Shown: piece after piece, positions 29,398 to 37,483 of the stretch
Numbering within the stretch: the stretch's first letter is position 1
How the letters are laid out: every line of letters starts with the position of its first letter
The notes under the pieces: generated by a model
What the model saw: only the letters and a program-made list of their open reading frames with translations
Databases searched by the model: none
What the model was told of the DNA's origin: nothing
Made by a program: the position numbers and the translations under genes
Assembly (NCBI RefSeq): GCF_900168205.1
Contig: NZ_FUZE01000014.1
Coordinates: forward strand, 46,207-110,206
Length of the DNA stretch: 64,000 bases
Source of the DNA: Chryseobacterium balustinum
GTDB lineage: Bacteria > Bacteroidota > Bacteroidia > Flavobacteriales > Weeksellaceae
Direction of reading: 5' to 3'

Positions 29398-30480
29398 ATG
29401 AATTTAAATCGATACAACAGGCAGATTATATTACCGGATTTCGGAGTTTCTGCACAGGAAAAAATCGCCCATTCATCTGTATTGGTGGTCGGCGCAGGTG
29501 GATTGGGATGCCCGGTTCTCCAGATATTGGTGTCTACGGGCGTTGGGGTAGTAGGTATAGTAGATTTTGATACAATAGAATTAGAAAACCTTCATCGCCA
29601 GTCTTTGTACAGAGAGCAAGATGTAGGATTACCCAAAGTTATTACCGCGGTAGAACATCTAAGTAAAATTAATTCTGAAATTGAGATTATTGCATTTCAG
29701 GAAATGATAACGGGTAAAAATGTTTTGTCGATGATCCATAATTTTGATGTAGTGGTAGATTGCACAGACAATTTTGCAACAAGATATTTGTTGAATGACG
29801 CTTGCTATCTGATGAAAAAACCTTTGGTCTATGCCTCTATTTTTCAGAATGAAGGTCAGGTTTCGGTTTTTAATGTGGAAAAGGAAAATCAAATCACCAA
29901 TTATCGGGATCTTTTCCCGGTTCCACCCAATCAGAATGAAGTTCCGAACTGTAATGAAGCCGGAGTTTTGCCTGCGCATTCGGCGGTTATCGGTACTTTT
30001 CAGGCAAATGAAGTTATCAAATTATTGATTGACTCTCCCGAAACTCTGATTCACCAATTATTGGTTTTCAACACGAAGAATTATGAGTCAATGAAAATCA
30101 ATTTTAAGGAAAGTACGGAAAAATCAGGACCGAAAACGATTCAAGAATTTCTGAACTTTAATTATAATGAATTTTGTAACAGTTTTGATAATAGCATAAA
30201 ATCACATCAGGAATTGATATCGTTTTTAAATCAAAACAACAGTATTTTGATAGATGTAAGGGAAAGCGATGAACAACCTAAAATTGCATTAGCAAAGACT
30301 TTAGAAATTCCGTTAAGTTCACTGGAACAAAATCTGAACAAACTAAATTGTTACACATCCATCTGTTTTGTCTGTGCTTCAGGAGCTCGAAGCCAAAAAG
30401 CATTAAAACTGTTAAAAAGTCACTTTCCTGATAAAGAAATAAAGCATCTTAAATCAGGGATAAAATCAATTCAACAATGA
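29398..30480 (+). CDS. moeB: MoeB-type MoaD adenylyltransferase with rhodanese domain
   Basis: A 360-residue protein. The N-terminal E1-like domain has VVGAGGLGCP for ATP and the RxxLY-type loop. A C-terminal rhodanese domain (about 265-360) has the active Cys in CFVCASGARSQ. It adenylates MoaD and may also supply the sulfur. Its last 4 bases overlap moaE. Confidence 0.9.
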   Translation: MNLNRYNRQIILPDFGVSAQEKIAHSSVLVVGAGGLGCPVLQILVSTGVGVVGIVDFDTIELENLHRQSLYREQDVGLPKVITAVEHLSKINSEIEIIAFQEMITGKNVLSMIHNFDVVVDCTDNFATRYLLNDACYLMKKPLVYASIFQNEGQVSVFNVEKENQITNYRDLFPVPPNQNEVPNCNEAGVLPAHSAVIGTFQANEVIKLLIDSPETLIHQLLVFNTKNYESMKINFKESTEKSGPKTIQEFLNFNYNEFCNSFDNSIKSHQELISFLNQNNSILIDVRESDEQPKIALAKTLEIPLSSLEQNLNKLNCYTSICFVCASGARSQKALKLLKSHFPDKEIKHLKSGIKSIQQ

Positions 30481-30914
30481 AAAAATTAAAAAATATTTTT
30501 ATCGAAGGCCCTATAAATCCTGCTTTTGTTGCGGAAAGCATCACTAAGCATACAGTAAAAACTGCTATTGGAGGACATAGTATTTTTCTCGGTCAGATCC
30601 GTGAAGATTTAATTGACGATAAAAAAGTAGAAGCAATTGATTTCACCACATATCATGAAATGGCCTTAGAAAAAGCTGGAGAAATTCGCGAAGATATCAT
30701 TACAAAATATGAATTGACTTGCGCACATATTTACCATTCTCTGGGCAAAATCAAAGTTGGCGAAATATGTCTTTTCGTCTTCACTTCAGCCCCACATCGC
30801 AAGGAAGCTATTCTTGCCTGCGATGAAATGGTTGATAGGATCAAGAAAGAAGTTCCTTTATGGGGGAAAGAAATATGGGAAGATAATACTCACACTTGGA
30901 AAGAAAATAAATAA
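30477..30914 (+). CDS. moaE: Molybdopterin synthase large subunit MoaE
   Basis: A 145-residue protein with the family sequence GHSIFLGQIR, YHEMALEKA and the C-terminal KKEVPLWGKEIW with catalytic lysines. It forms the synthase with MoaD, which adds the dithiolene sulfurs. Confidence 0.95.
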   Translation: MKKLKNIFIEGPINPAFVAESITKHTVKTAIGGHSIFLGQIREDLIDDKKVEAIDFTTYHEMALEKAGEIREDIITKYELTCAHIYHSLGKIKVGEICLFVFTSAPHRKEAILACDEMVDRIKKEVPLWGKEIWEDNTHTWKENK

Positions 30915-30925
30915 TTAAAAATAAA

Positions 30926-31831
30926 ATGGTTAATATTACTCACAAAAATAGTACTCTCAGAAAAGCTTTAGCCGAAGCTGTACTGAGCGTTAGTTCACAA
31001 GATACAATTGATGCAATAGTTAACAACAAAGTTCCTAAAGGCAATGTTTTTGAAATGTCAAAAACAGCAGGATTATTTGCAGCAAAAAAAACAAGTGACA
31101 TGATTCCTGATTGTCATCCGCTTCCGATAGAATATACTTCCATACAGTTTGAAATTAGAGATCTTGATATTTATATTACTTCAGAGATTCACACGATTTA
31201 TAAAACGGGTGTGGAAGTAGAGGCAATGCACTCGGCATCCGTTGTAGCGCTTACAATGTACGATATGCTGAAGCCAATCGATAAAAACATTGAAATCAGA
31301 AATATCAGACTCATTGAGAAAAAGGGCGGAAAATCTGATATCAAAGATTCGGGAGAAGGTATCGATGCTTCTGTAATTGTTTGTTCCGACAGTATTTTTG
31401 CAGGAAAAAAAGAAGATAAAGCAGGGAAAGCAATTATTTCATCTTTAGAAAAGAATAATGTAAAGACAAATGATTATGTAATTATTCCTGATGAAGTTTT
31501 AGAAATTCAAAATAAAATAAAGTCTGATATTGAAAATGGGATTGACCTAATAATGATTACAGGCGGAACCGGACTTTCAAAAAGAGACGTTACACCAGAA
31601 GCAGTTCGTCCGCTTTTAGACAGAGAAATTCCCGGAATTGCCGAAGCAATCAGAAGCTACGGGCAATTGCGAACTCCTTATTCTATGCTTTCCAGAAGTC
31701 TTGCCGGAATGATTGGCGATACGTTGATTATTGCACTTCCCGGCTCTACAAAAGGTGCGGAAGAATCTATGGATGCCATCTTCCCTGGAATTTTACATAT
31801 CTATAAAATTTTGAACGGAGGAAAACATTAA
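30926..31831 (+). CDS. moaCB: MoaC-MoaB/MogA fusion, cofactor biosynthesis
   Basis: A 301-residue bifunctional protein. Residues 1 to about 145 are MoaC (cPMP synthase; DCHPLPIEYT, GVEVEAMHSASV). Residues about 150-301 are MoaB/MogA-like (ITGGTGLSKRDVTPE, ALPGSTKGAEE), which adenylates molybdopterin. This fusion is known in Bacteroidota. It closes the operon that starts at 16682. Confidence 0.95.
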   Translation: MVNITHKNSTLRKALAEAVLSVSSQDTIDAIVNNKVPKGNVFEMSKTAGLFAAKKTSDMIPDCHPLPIEYTSIQFEIRDLDIYITSEIHTIYKTGVEVEAMHSASVVALTMYDMLKPIDKNIEIRNIRLIEKKGGKSDIKDSGEGIDASVIVCSDSIFAGKKEDKAGKAIISSLEKNNVKTNDYVIIPDEVLEIQNKIKSDIENGIDLIMITGGTGLSKRDVTPEAVRPLLDREIPGIAEAIRSYGQLRTPYSMLSRSLAGMIGDTLIIALPGSTKGAEESMDAIFPGILHIYKILNGGKH

Positions 31832-31855
31832 AGTAAACTGATATTTATCAGAATA

Positions 31856-31879
31856 ATAAAATACTAAAAAGTCTTTTAT
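31856..31879. promoter_or_regulatory. Palindromic operator upstream of the DUF438/PAS gene
   Basis: The inverted repeat ATAAAATAC-N6-GTCTTTTAT. A -7 box TAAATTTG follows at 31895-31902, 15 nt after the right arm. This is the same spacing as at 16576 and 32966. Confidence 0.75.
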
Positions 31880-31993
31880 TTGGAATTCAAACCTTAAATT
31901 TGTCATTATCTAAATAGTAAAAAAGGAAAGTCAAAGGTTTTTCTTTAAAATTAAAAGATAAAAAGATATTAATATTTTATTTAAAATTTAAAA

Positions 31994-32950
31994 ATGGTCA
32001 AAGAACAATTTAAAGCAGGTCATCCCGTTCATACCTATTTGGTTGAAGAGGAGTTAATCATCACTCTGTTGGAAGAGTTAATTAATACAAATCCGAACGA
32101 AGAGTTTCAGAAATTTTATAACCTTTTCAATCATTTAGCAACTATAGAAAGAAGGTTTGAGCGAAAAGAAAATCAGTTGTTTCCCTTTTTAGAACAAAAG
32201 GGCTGGACAGGGCCTTCAAGAAATATGTGGTCTTTTCATGATACGATTCGGGATATTTTCAGAATAATCAGAAAAAATATTGACGATAAAGATTTAGATT
32301 CTGCTAAACAAAATATAGAATATGCGGGTCAGAATCTGAAAAACCTGATGGAAGTTGAAAAAAGAGTACTGTTCCCCAATGCGATGGATATTCTCTCAGA
32401 TGAGGAATGGATAAAAATGCGTGAAGGTGAAAACGAAATAGGCTGGATGCTGAATGAATCACCTGCAAAGTATCCTGATGAAGTACAATATGTTCATCCC
32501 TCCGAAGATACCACTTTGAGAACAGAGGTTGTTTTTGATGAAAATGCATCACATTTTGATGAAGGATATATGACGGTAGAGCAGGTAAATCTGTTGTTCA
32601 GAACTTTGCCATTAGATCTAACGTATGTAGATGAAAACGATCGTGTAATTTTCTATAACCGTGGAGAAGAGCGTGTTTTTCCCAGAAGTGCTGGTATTAT
32701 AGGAAGGGAAGTTCGTTTTTGCCATCCTCCGAAAAGTGTTGATACGGTACTGAAAATTTTAGAAGCTTTCAGAAAAGGTGAACAAAATGAAGCTTCGTTT
32801 TGGTTTAATTACCGAGATAAACTGATTTATGTTAGATATTTTGCAGTCCGTGATTCGGAAAAAAATTATCGTGGCGTAATTGAGATGTCGCAGGATATTT
32901 CTGAGACAAAAAAAATTGAAGGGGAGCGAAGACTTTTGGAATGGGAATGA
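31994..32950 (+). CDS. DUF438 hemerythrin-like protein with PAS domain
   Basis: A 318-residue cytoplasmic protein. Residues about 1-150 are a DUF438/hemerythrin-type helical bundle with histidines and glutamates (GHPVHTY, RRFERKENQLFPFLE, FHDTIRD) able to hold a diiron site. Residues about 200-310 form a PAS domain with a DISETKKIEGE end. Family members take part in NO or redox sensing and NO reduction in anaerobes, but no reaction is settled. It is alone behind an operator of the regional motif, so it is a likely NO-stress gene. Confidence 0.87.
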   Translation: MVKEQFKAGHPVHTYLVEEELIITLLEELINTNPNEEFQKFYNLFNHLATIERRFERKENQLFPFLEQKGWTGPSRNMWSFHDTIRDIFRIIRKNIDDKDLDSAKQNIEYAGQNLKNLMEVEKRVLFPNAMDILSDEEWIKMREGENEIGWMLNESPAKYPDEVQYVHPSEDTTLRTEVVFDENASHFDEGYMTVEQVNLLFRTLPLDLTYVDENDRVIFYNRGEERVFPRSAGIIGREVRFCHPPKSVDTVLKILEAFRKGEQNEASFWFNYRDKLIYVRYFAVRDSEKNYRGVIEMSQDISETKKIEGERRLLEWE

Positions 32951-32965
32951 TAATTATCATTTAAA

Positions 32966-32989
32966 ATAAAATACTAAATTGTCTTTTAT
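32966..32989. promoter_or_regulatory. Palindromic operator upstream of Rrf2 gene
   Basis: The inverted repeat ATAAAATAC-N6-GTCTTTTAT. Its arms match those of the site at 31856. A -7 box TATCTTTG lies at 33005-33012, 15 nt after the right arm. It precedes the Rrf2 gene, so autoregulation is likely. Confidence 0.75.
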
Positions 32990-33029
32990 TTCAAAATAGA
33001 TTTTTATCTTTGTATTATAAAAATAGCAA

Positions 33030-33461
33030 ATGTTTTCTAAAACCTGTGAATACGCCATTCGAGCTTTGATATTTATCGCACAGAAGTCTAAGGACGGAAG
33101 TAGGGTGGGGATTAAAGATATTTCATCAGGGATAGATTCTCCGGAATATTTTATTGCTAAAATATTACAGGATCTCAGCAGAAAGGGCTTTGTACAATCA
33201 GCAAAAGGACCCAACGGAGGTTTTTACATGGAAGGAAAAGATCTTGAACAGTCTGTAGCTGATATCGTGAGAGAAATAGATGGAGATAAACTCTTTTCGG
33301 GTTGTGGTCTCGGTCTTAAAGAATGTTCGGAAGATCATCCTTGTCCTATTCATAATGATTTTAAGCATATTCGCCAGAAAATAAAAGATATGCTGGAAAA
33401 TTCTAAAATCGAAATGTTTGTTAAAAATCTAGATTTGAAATTGACTTTTCTAAAAAAATAA
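33030..33461 (+). CDS. Rrf2-family NsrR-type transcriptional regulator
   Basis: A 143-residue winged-helix protein with Cys92, Cys99 and Cys105 (GCGLGLKECSEDHPC), the NsrR cluster spacing. The DNA-binding helices lie at about 25-60. It is the central of three paralogues and nearest to nirK. It is the best candidate to bind the regional palindrome, which also lies in front of its own promoter. NO or [4Fe-4S] sensing is inferred. Confidence 0.92.
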   Translation: MFSKTCEYAIRALIFIAQKSKDGSRVGIKDISSGIDSPEYFIAKILQDLSRKGFVQSAKGPNGGFYMEGKDLEQSVADIVREIDGDKLFSGCGLGLKECSEDHPCPIHNDFKHIRQKIKDMLENSKIEMFVKNLDLKLTFLKK

Positions 33462-33514
33462 ACCACTTAAATAATTAAAAAGATAATAATTTTGAATATA
33501 AAAACTATCAAATA

Positions 33515-33538
33515 ATAAAATACTTTAAGGTATTTATA
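33515..33538. promoter_or_regulatory. Palindromic operator upstream of nirK
   Basis: The inverted repeat ATAAAATAC-N6-GTATTTATA lies 56 nt before the nirK start. It matches the regional motif. No clear -7 box stands at the expected 15-nt spacing. Confidence 0.65.
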
Positions 33539-33593
33539 TATTATTTAAATTTAATTATTTTAAAACATGAGAATCTTTGTAAATCTATACAAA

Positions 33594-34628
33594 ATGAGAA
33601 AATCACTCTTAGTAACAGCTGTTTTGTCTGCATTCATTAGTTTGAATTCCTGCAAACAAAACGAATCTGCTTCATCTGAAAACAAGCAAGATGCAGAACA
33701 GATCAAAACTGACGGAACTACCGAAGAACACAAGTTTGCAGTAGCACCTAATGTTCCCTTACCCATTGGTAACCGTGCTGCAAAAAAAGTTATCGTCAGA
33801 CTTGAAACCATTGAAAAAGTGGGCGAACTTGCAGATGGAACGCAATATAATTTTTGGACGTTCAACGGAACAGTTCCCGGAAGTTTCATCAGAGCAAGAG
33901 TGGGAGATGACATTGAACTTCATCTTAAAAATAACGAAAATTCAACCTTTCCTCACAATATAGATTTACATGCGGTAAACGGCCCCGGAGGTGGAGCAGA
34001 AGCAACTTTTGTTGCGCCAGGAAAAGAAGCCGTGTTTACTTTTAAAGCAACCAATCCGGGGTTATACGTTTACCATTGTGCAACTGCACCTGTAGGAATG
34101 CATATTGCCAACGGAATGTATGGTTTGATTTTAATTGAACCGGAAGGTGGACTGCCAAAAGTGGACAAAGAATTCTACATTATGCAGGGTGATTTCTACA
34201 CCAAAGGTAAATTTGGAGACAAAGGTCTTCAGGAATTTGATATGGATAAAGCTATTGCCGAACATCCTGATTATATTGTATTCAATGGTAATACAGGTGC
34301 CCTGTTAGGTGCAAATGAGCTTCAGGCCAAGGTAAGTGAAACCGTAAGATTCTATGTTGGAAATGGTGGACCAAATATGACATCATCATTCCATGTTATT
34401 GGTGAAATTTTCGATAAAGTATACATAGAAGGTGGAAGTAAAATTAATGAGAATGTACAAACAACGGTAATTCCTCCGGGCGGAGCTTCAATCGTAGAGT
34501 TTAAAGCGACAGTTCCCGGCGAGTATGTGATTGTGGATCATGCGATTTTCAGAGCCTTTAATAAAGGTGCTTTAGGTAAAATTAAAATCACCGGAGCTGA
34601 AAATCCTGCGGTTTACAAAAAAAACTAA
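33594..34628 (+). CDS. nirK: Copper nitrite reductase, lipoprotein form
   Basis: Reduces nitrite to NO in the periplasm. From ATG 33594 it has 344 residues and a lipoprotein signal (SLNSCKQ), so it is probably membrane-tethered. Two cupredoxin domains carry the type 1 and 2 copper ligands: [27 protein letters not shown] and [15 protein letters not shown] start at 33567 is possible but gives a poorer signal. It heads nirK-nirV-sco-cytochrome c. Confidence 0.96.
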   Translation: MRKSLLVTAVLSAFISLNSCKQNESASSENKQDAEQIKTDGTTEEHKFAVAPNVPLPIGNRAAKKVIVRLETIEKVGELADGTQYNFWTFNGTVPGSFIRARVGDDIELHLKNNENSTFPHNIDLHAVNGPGGGAEATFVAPGKEAVFTFKATNPGLYVYHCATAPVGMHIANGMYGLILIEPEGGLPKVDKEFYIMQGDFYTKGKFGDKGLQEFDMDKAIAEHPDYIVFNGNTGALLGANELQAKVSETVRFYVGNGGPNMTSSFHVIGEIFDKVYIEGGSKINENVQTTVIPPGGASIVEFKATVPGEYVIVDHAIFRAFNKGALGKIKITGAENPAVYKKN

Positions 34629-34669
34629 AATTACTTAAGGTTACATTGAGGATCTAAAATATAGAAATA

Positions 34670-35500
34670 ATGAGAATTGTGGTGAGTATGTTTTTTGCAA
34701 TTGCCGTAACCCTGTTTTCTTGTTCCAGACATTCTAATATGCATGAAAAATCTCCGGATGTTCATAGCCATTTAAAATATGTCTCCAACTCAAAAAAAAT
34801 GGTAAGAATTGACGGAGGTGTCTATGAAGCTTTTATAGGTAAAGATTCAGGAAGAACTGTAAAAGTAGAAACCTTTTATCTGGACGACAGCCCGGTTACC
34901 AATGCAGACTATCTCAGATTTCTTAAAGCAAATCCTCAATGGACCAAAAGTAAAGTAAAACGTCTTTATGCAGACAGCTCATATCTTCAACATTGGAAAA
35001 GTGATTACGAAATACCCGAAAATCTAAGTCCGGATGCACCAGTTACAAATGTTTCCTGGTACGCAGCTAAAGAGTATGCAAGAAGTGTTGGTAAAAGATT
35101 ACCTACAATTGACGAATGGGAATTTACAGCATTGGCAGATCGTAATTCAAAAAATGCTTCTAAGAAACCTGAGTTTACGGACTATATTTTAAAATCATAT
35201 CAGAAAAAGGATAAAAATAAGCAAGTTATCAAAAAAGATTTACCTAATTATTATGGTGTTTATGATATGTATGGAATGGTTTGGGAATGGACATTTGATT
35301 TTAATTCTGTAATGATGAGCGGAGAATCCCGCAAGGATAATACGACAAACGAATCTCTTTTCTGTGCAGGTGCTGCCATCACTTCTAGTGATCTTAGAAA
35401 TTATGCCGGATTCGTGAGATATGCACTCAGAGGGAGCCTTAAAGCTGATTATTGTCTTAATAACTTAGGATTCAGATGTGCAAAAAATTTAAATAAATAA
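34670..35500 (+). CDS. nirV: NirV-type formylglycine-generating-enzyme-like lipoprotein
   Basis: A 276-residue protein with a lipoprotein signal (VTLFSCSRH) and a SUMF1/FGE-like domain (about 45-275). The domain shows FYLDDSPVTNADYLRF, PVTNVSWYAAKEYARSVGKR and a C-terminal LGFRCAKN. It follows nirK by 41 bp. nirV is known to accompany nirK in several proteobacteria, with no settled function. Here it may act on copper loading or on NirK itself. Confidence 0.85.
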   Translation: MRIVVSMFFAIAVTLFSCSRHSNMHEKSPDVHSHLKYVSNSKKMVRIDGGVYEAFIGKDSGRTVKVETFYLDDSPVTNADYLRFLKANPQWTKSKVKRLYADSSYLQHWKSDYEIPENLSPDAPVTNVSWYAAKEYARSVGKRLPTIDEWEFTALADRNSKNASKKPEFTDYILKSYQKKDKNKQVIKKDLPNYYGVYDMYGMVWEWTFDFNSVMMSGESRKDNTTNESLFCAGAAITSSDLRNYAGFVRYALRGSLKADYCLNNLGFRCAKNLNK

Positions 35501-35503
35501 AAA

Positions 35504-36067
35504 ATGAAACGGTTACTATATCTTTTGTTTGCATTTTCAATTTTGTCGTGCAGCAAAAAAGAAGAGATTATAAGTCCCGACTCGATTTACAACGTGGGGT
35601 CAGTATGGGAAAAACAGGATGGAAGTAAAATTTCCTTTATAGATCTTAAAGGGAAAGTAATTGTAACGACAATGATTTTTACCTCATGTAAAACTGCTTG
35701 TCCGAGGCTGACTGCGGAAATGAAAAAAATAGCAAAAGAAGTTGGAAAAGTAGATCCTGATAATATCGAATATTTATTGATTTCTATTGACCCTAAAACA
35801 GATACTCCTGAAGTTATGAAGGCTTATCTAAAAACCCATCAGCTTGATGAAAAAGAATGGATGTTTATCCGCAGCAACGAAAACGATACAAGGGAAATTG
35901 CCAATATTATGGCCGTGAAGTATAAAGAGATTTCTCCTATTGAATTTTCGCACTCCAATATTATTAGTGTGTATTCAAAAAAAGGTACACTGGCTTACCA
36001 GAAAGAAGGCCTTGATAACAATATTCAACGCACTGCAAAAGAAATTAAAAAGCAACTAGAGTTATAA
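35504..36067 (+). CDS. SCO1/SenC family copper chaperone, lipoprotein
   Basis: A 187-residue thioredoxin-fold protein with a lipoprotein signal (SILSCSKK) and the copper-binding CxxxC in TSCKTACPR, plus a distal His (EFSHSNI). SCO proteins deliver copper to oxidases. In this operon it could equally load NirK. Confidence 0.92.
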   Translation: MKRLLYLLFAFSILSCSKKEEIISPDSIYNVGSVWEKQDGSKISFIDLKGKVIVTTMIFTSCKTACPRLTAEMKKIAKEVGKVDPDNIEYLLISIDPKTDTPEVMKAYLKTHQLDEKEWMFIRSNENDTREIANIMAVKYKEISPIEFSHSNIISVYSKKGTLAYQKEGLDNNIQRTAKEIKKQLEL

Positions 36068-36086
36068 ATTATAAAAAAATTGAAAA

Positions 36087-36500
36087 ATGAAAAAGGTAGT
36101 ATTAGGTGCAGTTTTATCAGCACTCACAATGATCTCATGCTCAGATAAAAAGCCAACAGAAACAGCGGTAGAATCTAATGTAATGCTTGAAGAGCCTAAG
36201 ACAATAGATTCTGCAGCAATGGCATCTAAATCTGAAACATTAACACCCGAAGCCGAAGGAAAAGAGTTGTTAGAAGGAATGGATTGTCTGTCATGTCATA
36301 AAGTAGACGCTAAATTGGTTGGTCCATCATATCAGGATGTTGCAGCAAAATATACAGAAGCTGATATTGATATGCTTGCGCAGAAAATCATTGATGGCGG
36401 AAAAGGAAACTGGGGAGATATCCCAATGACACCTCACTCAGGAATGAGTAAAGAAAATGCTCAGAAGATGGTAAAATATATTCTTTCTTTAAAAAAATAG
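36087..36500 (+). CDS. Monohaem cytochrome c lipoprotein
   Basis: A 137-residue protein with a lipoprotein signal (MISCSDKK), a linker, and a cytochrome c domain with CLSCH near residue 69 and a distal Met in MTPHSGM. It is last in the nirK operon and the likely electron donor to NirK. Confidence 0.9.
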   Translation: MKKVVLGAVLSALTMISCSDKKPTETAVESNVMLEEPKTIDSAAMASKSETLTPEAEGKELLEGMDCLSCHKVDAKLVGPSYQDVAAKYTEADIDMLAQKIIDGGKGNWGDIPMTPHSGMSKENAQKMVKYILSLKK

Positions 36501-36560
36501 ATAAATATTTATATAATATTTGGAAGTTAAAACAGCTGAACCTGTTTTGATCTCACTTTT

Positions 36561-36630
36561 CTCTCTGGCATTACGAATCCATGTTTTTTACTTGCTGAAT
36601 TTTTAATTATCGTAATGCCATGAAAGAGAG
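36561..36630. other. Large inverted repeat upstream of ric
   Basis: TGGCATTACG (36566-36575) is perfectly repeated inverted at 36611-36620, extended by CTCTC and GAGAG with a small bulge. The loop is 35 nt and no T run follows, so a terminator is uncertain. A regulatory or processing hairpin is possible. Confidence 0.5.
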
Positions 36631-36720
36631 TGGCTTTTGAAATAATTGAGTTACAGTTTTTATTTTAAAAATCTGTAATTGAAACAAAGCAATAGTGCAA
36701 AACAAAAAAATTTTAAAATA

Positions 36721-36744
36721 ATAAAAGATAAAAAAGTATTAAAT
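36721..36744. promoter_or_regulatory. Weak palindromic operator upstream of ric
   Basis: ATAAAAGAT-N6-GTATTAAAT is a degenerate version of the regional motif, ending one base before the ric start codon. The left arm fits well; the right arm has three mismatches to the consensus. Confidence 0.45.
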
Positions 36745-36745
36745 T

Positions 36746-37471
36746 ATGAATACACAGACAGACTTTATAGGAGACATTGTAGCAGAAGATTTTAGAACTG
36801 CTGCGATATTCAAAAAATATGGCATCGATTTTTGTTGTAAAGGAGGTAGAACGATAGAAGAAGCGTGTGGTCCGAGAAATTTAGATAGTGATCAAATTTA
36901 TTCAGACATAGAAAATCTTCCGAAGACTGATGGTAATTCTATTGATTTCAACAGTTGGCCATTAGATCTTTTAGCAGATTACGTAGAAAAAACGCATCAC
37001 CGCTATGTGGAAGAAAAAACACCTGTTTTGCAACAATTTTTGGATAAGTTATGTAAAGTTCATGGTGCCCTGCATCCTGAGTTATTCGAGATCAGGGATC
37101 TGTTTTTTGCATCTGCACAGGATTTGGCTTCACACATGAAAAAAGAAGAGTTAATGCTTTTCCCATTTATTAAAAATATGGTTAGAGCGCAAATAGAAGG
37201 AATGGCAATTCCGCAACCTCCATTTGGATCGGTAGAAAACCCTGTAAATATGATGAAGCACGAGCATACTGTTGAAGGAGAGCGATTAAGAAAAATTGCA
37301 GAACTTACAGATGAATATACACCTCCTGCAGATGCTTGTAATACCTATAAAGTAACATTTGCAATGCTTCAGGATTTTGAAAATGATCTTCATAAACATA
37401 TTCATTTAGAAAATAATATTCTCTTTCCAAAAGCGATTCAATTAGAAAAAGAATTTTCAGTAGAACACTAA
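36746..37471 (+). CDS. ric: Iron-sulfur cluster repair diiron protein (RIC/ScdA/YtfE)
   Basis: A 241-residue cytoplasmic protein that helps repair Fe-S clusters damaged by NO or peroxide. The ScdA N-terminal domain has KKYGIDFCCKGG; the hemerythrin-like C-terminal part has THHRYVEE, MKKEELMLFPF, KHEHTVEG and HKHIHLENNILFP for the diiron site. It lies 12 bp before qNOR. Confidence 0.93.
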   Translation: MNTQTDFIGDIVAEDFRTAAIFKKYGIDFCCKGGRTIEEACGPRNLDSDQIYSDIENLPKTDGNSIDFNSWPLDLLADYVEKTHHRYVEEKTPVLQQFLDKLCKVHGALHPELFEIRDLFFASAQDLASHMKKEELMLFPFIKNMVRAQIEGMAIPQPPFGSVENPVNMMKHEHTVEGERLRKIAELTDEYTPPADACNTYKVTFAMLQDFENDLHKHIHLENNILFPKAIQLEKEFSVEH

Positions 37472-37483
37472 ATTGAGAAGATT

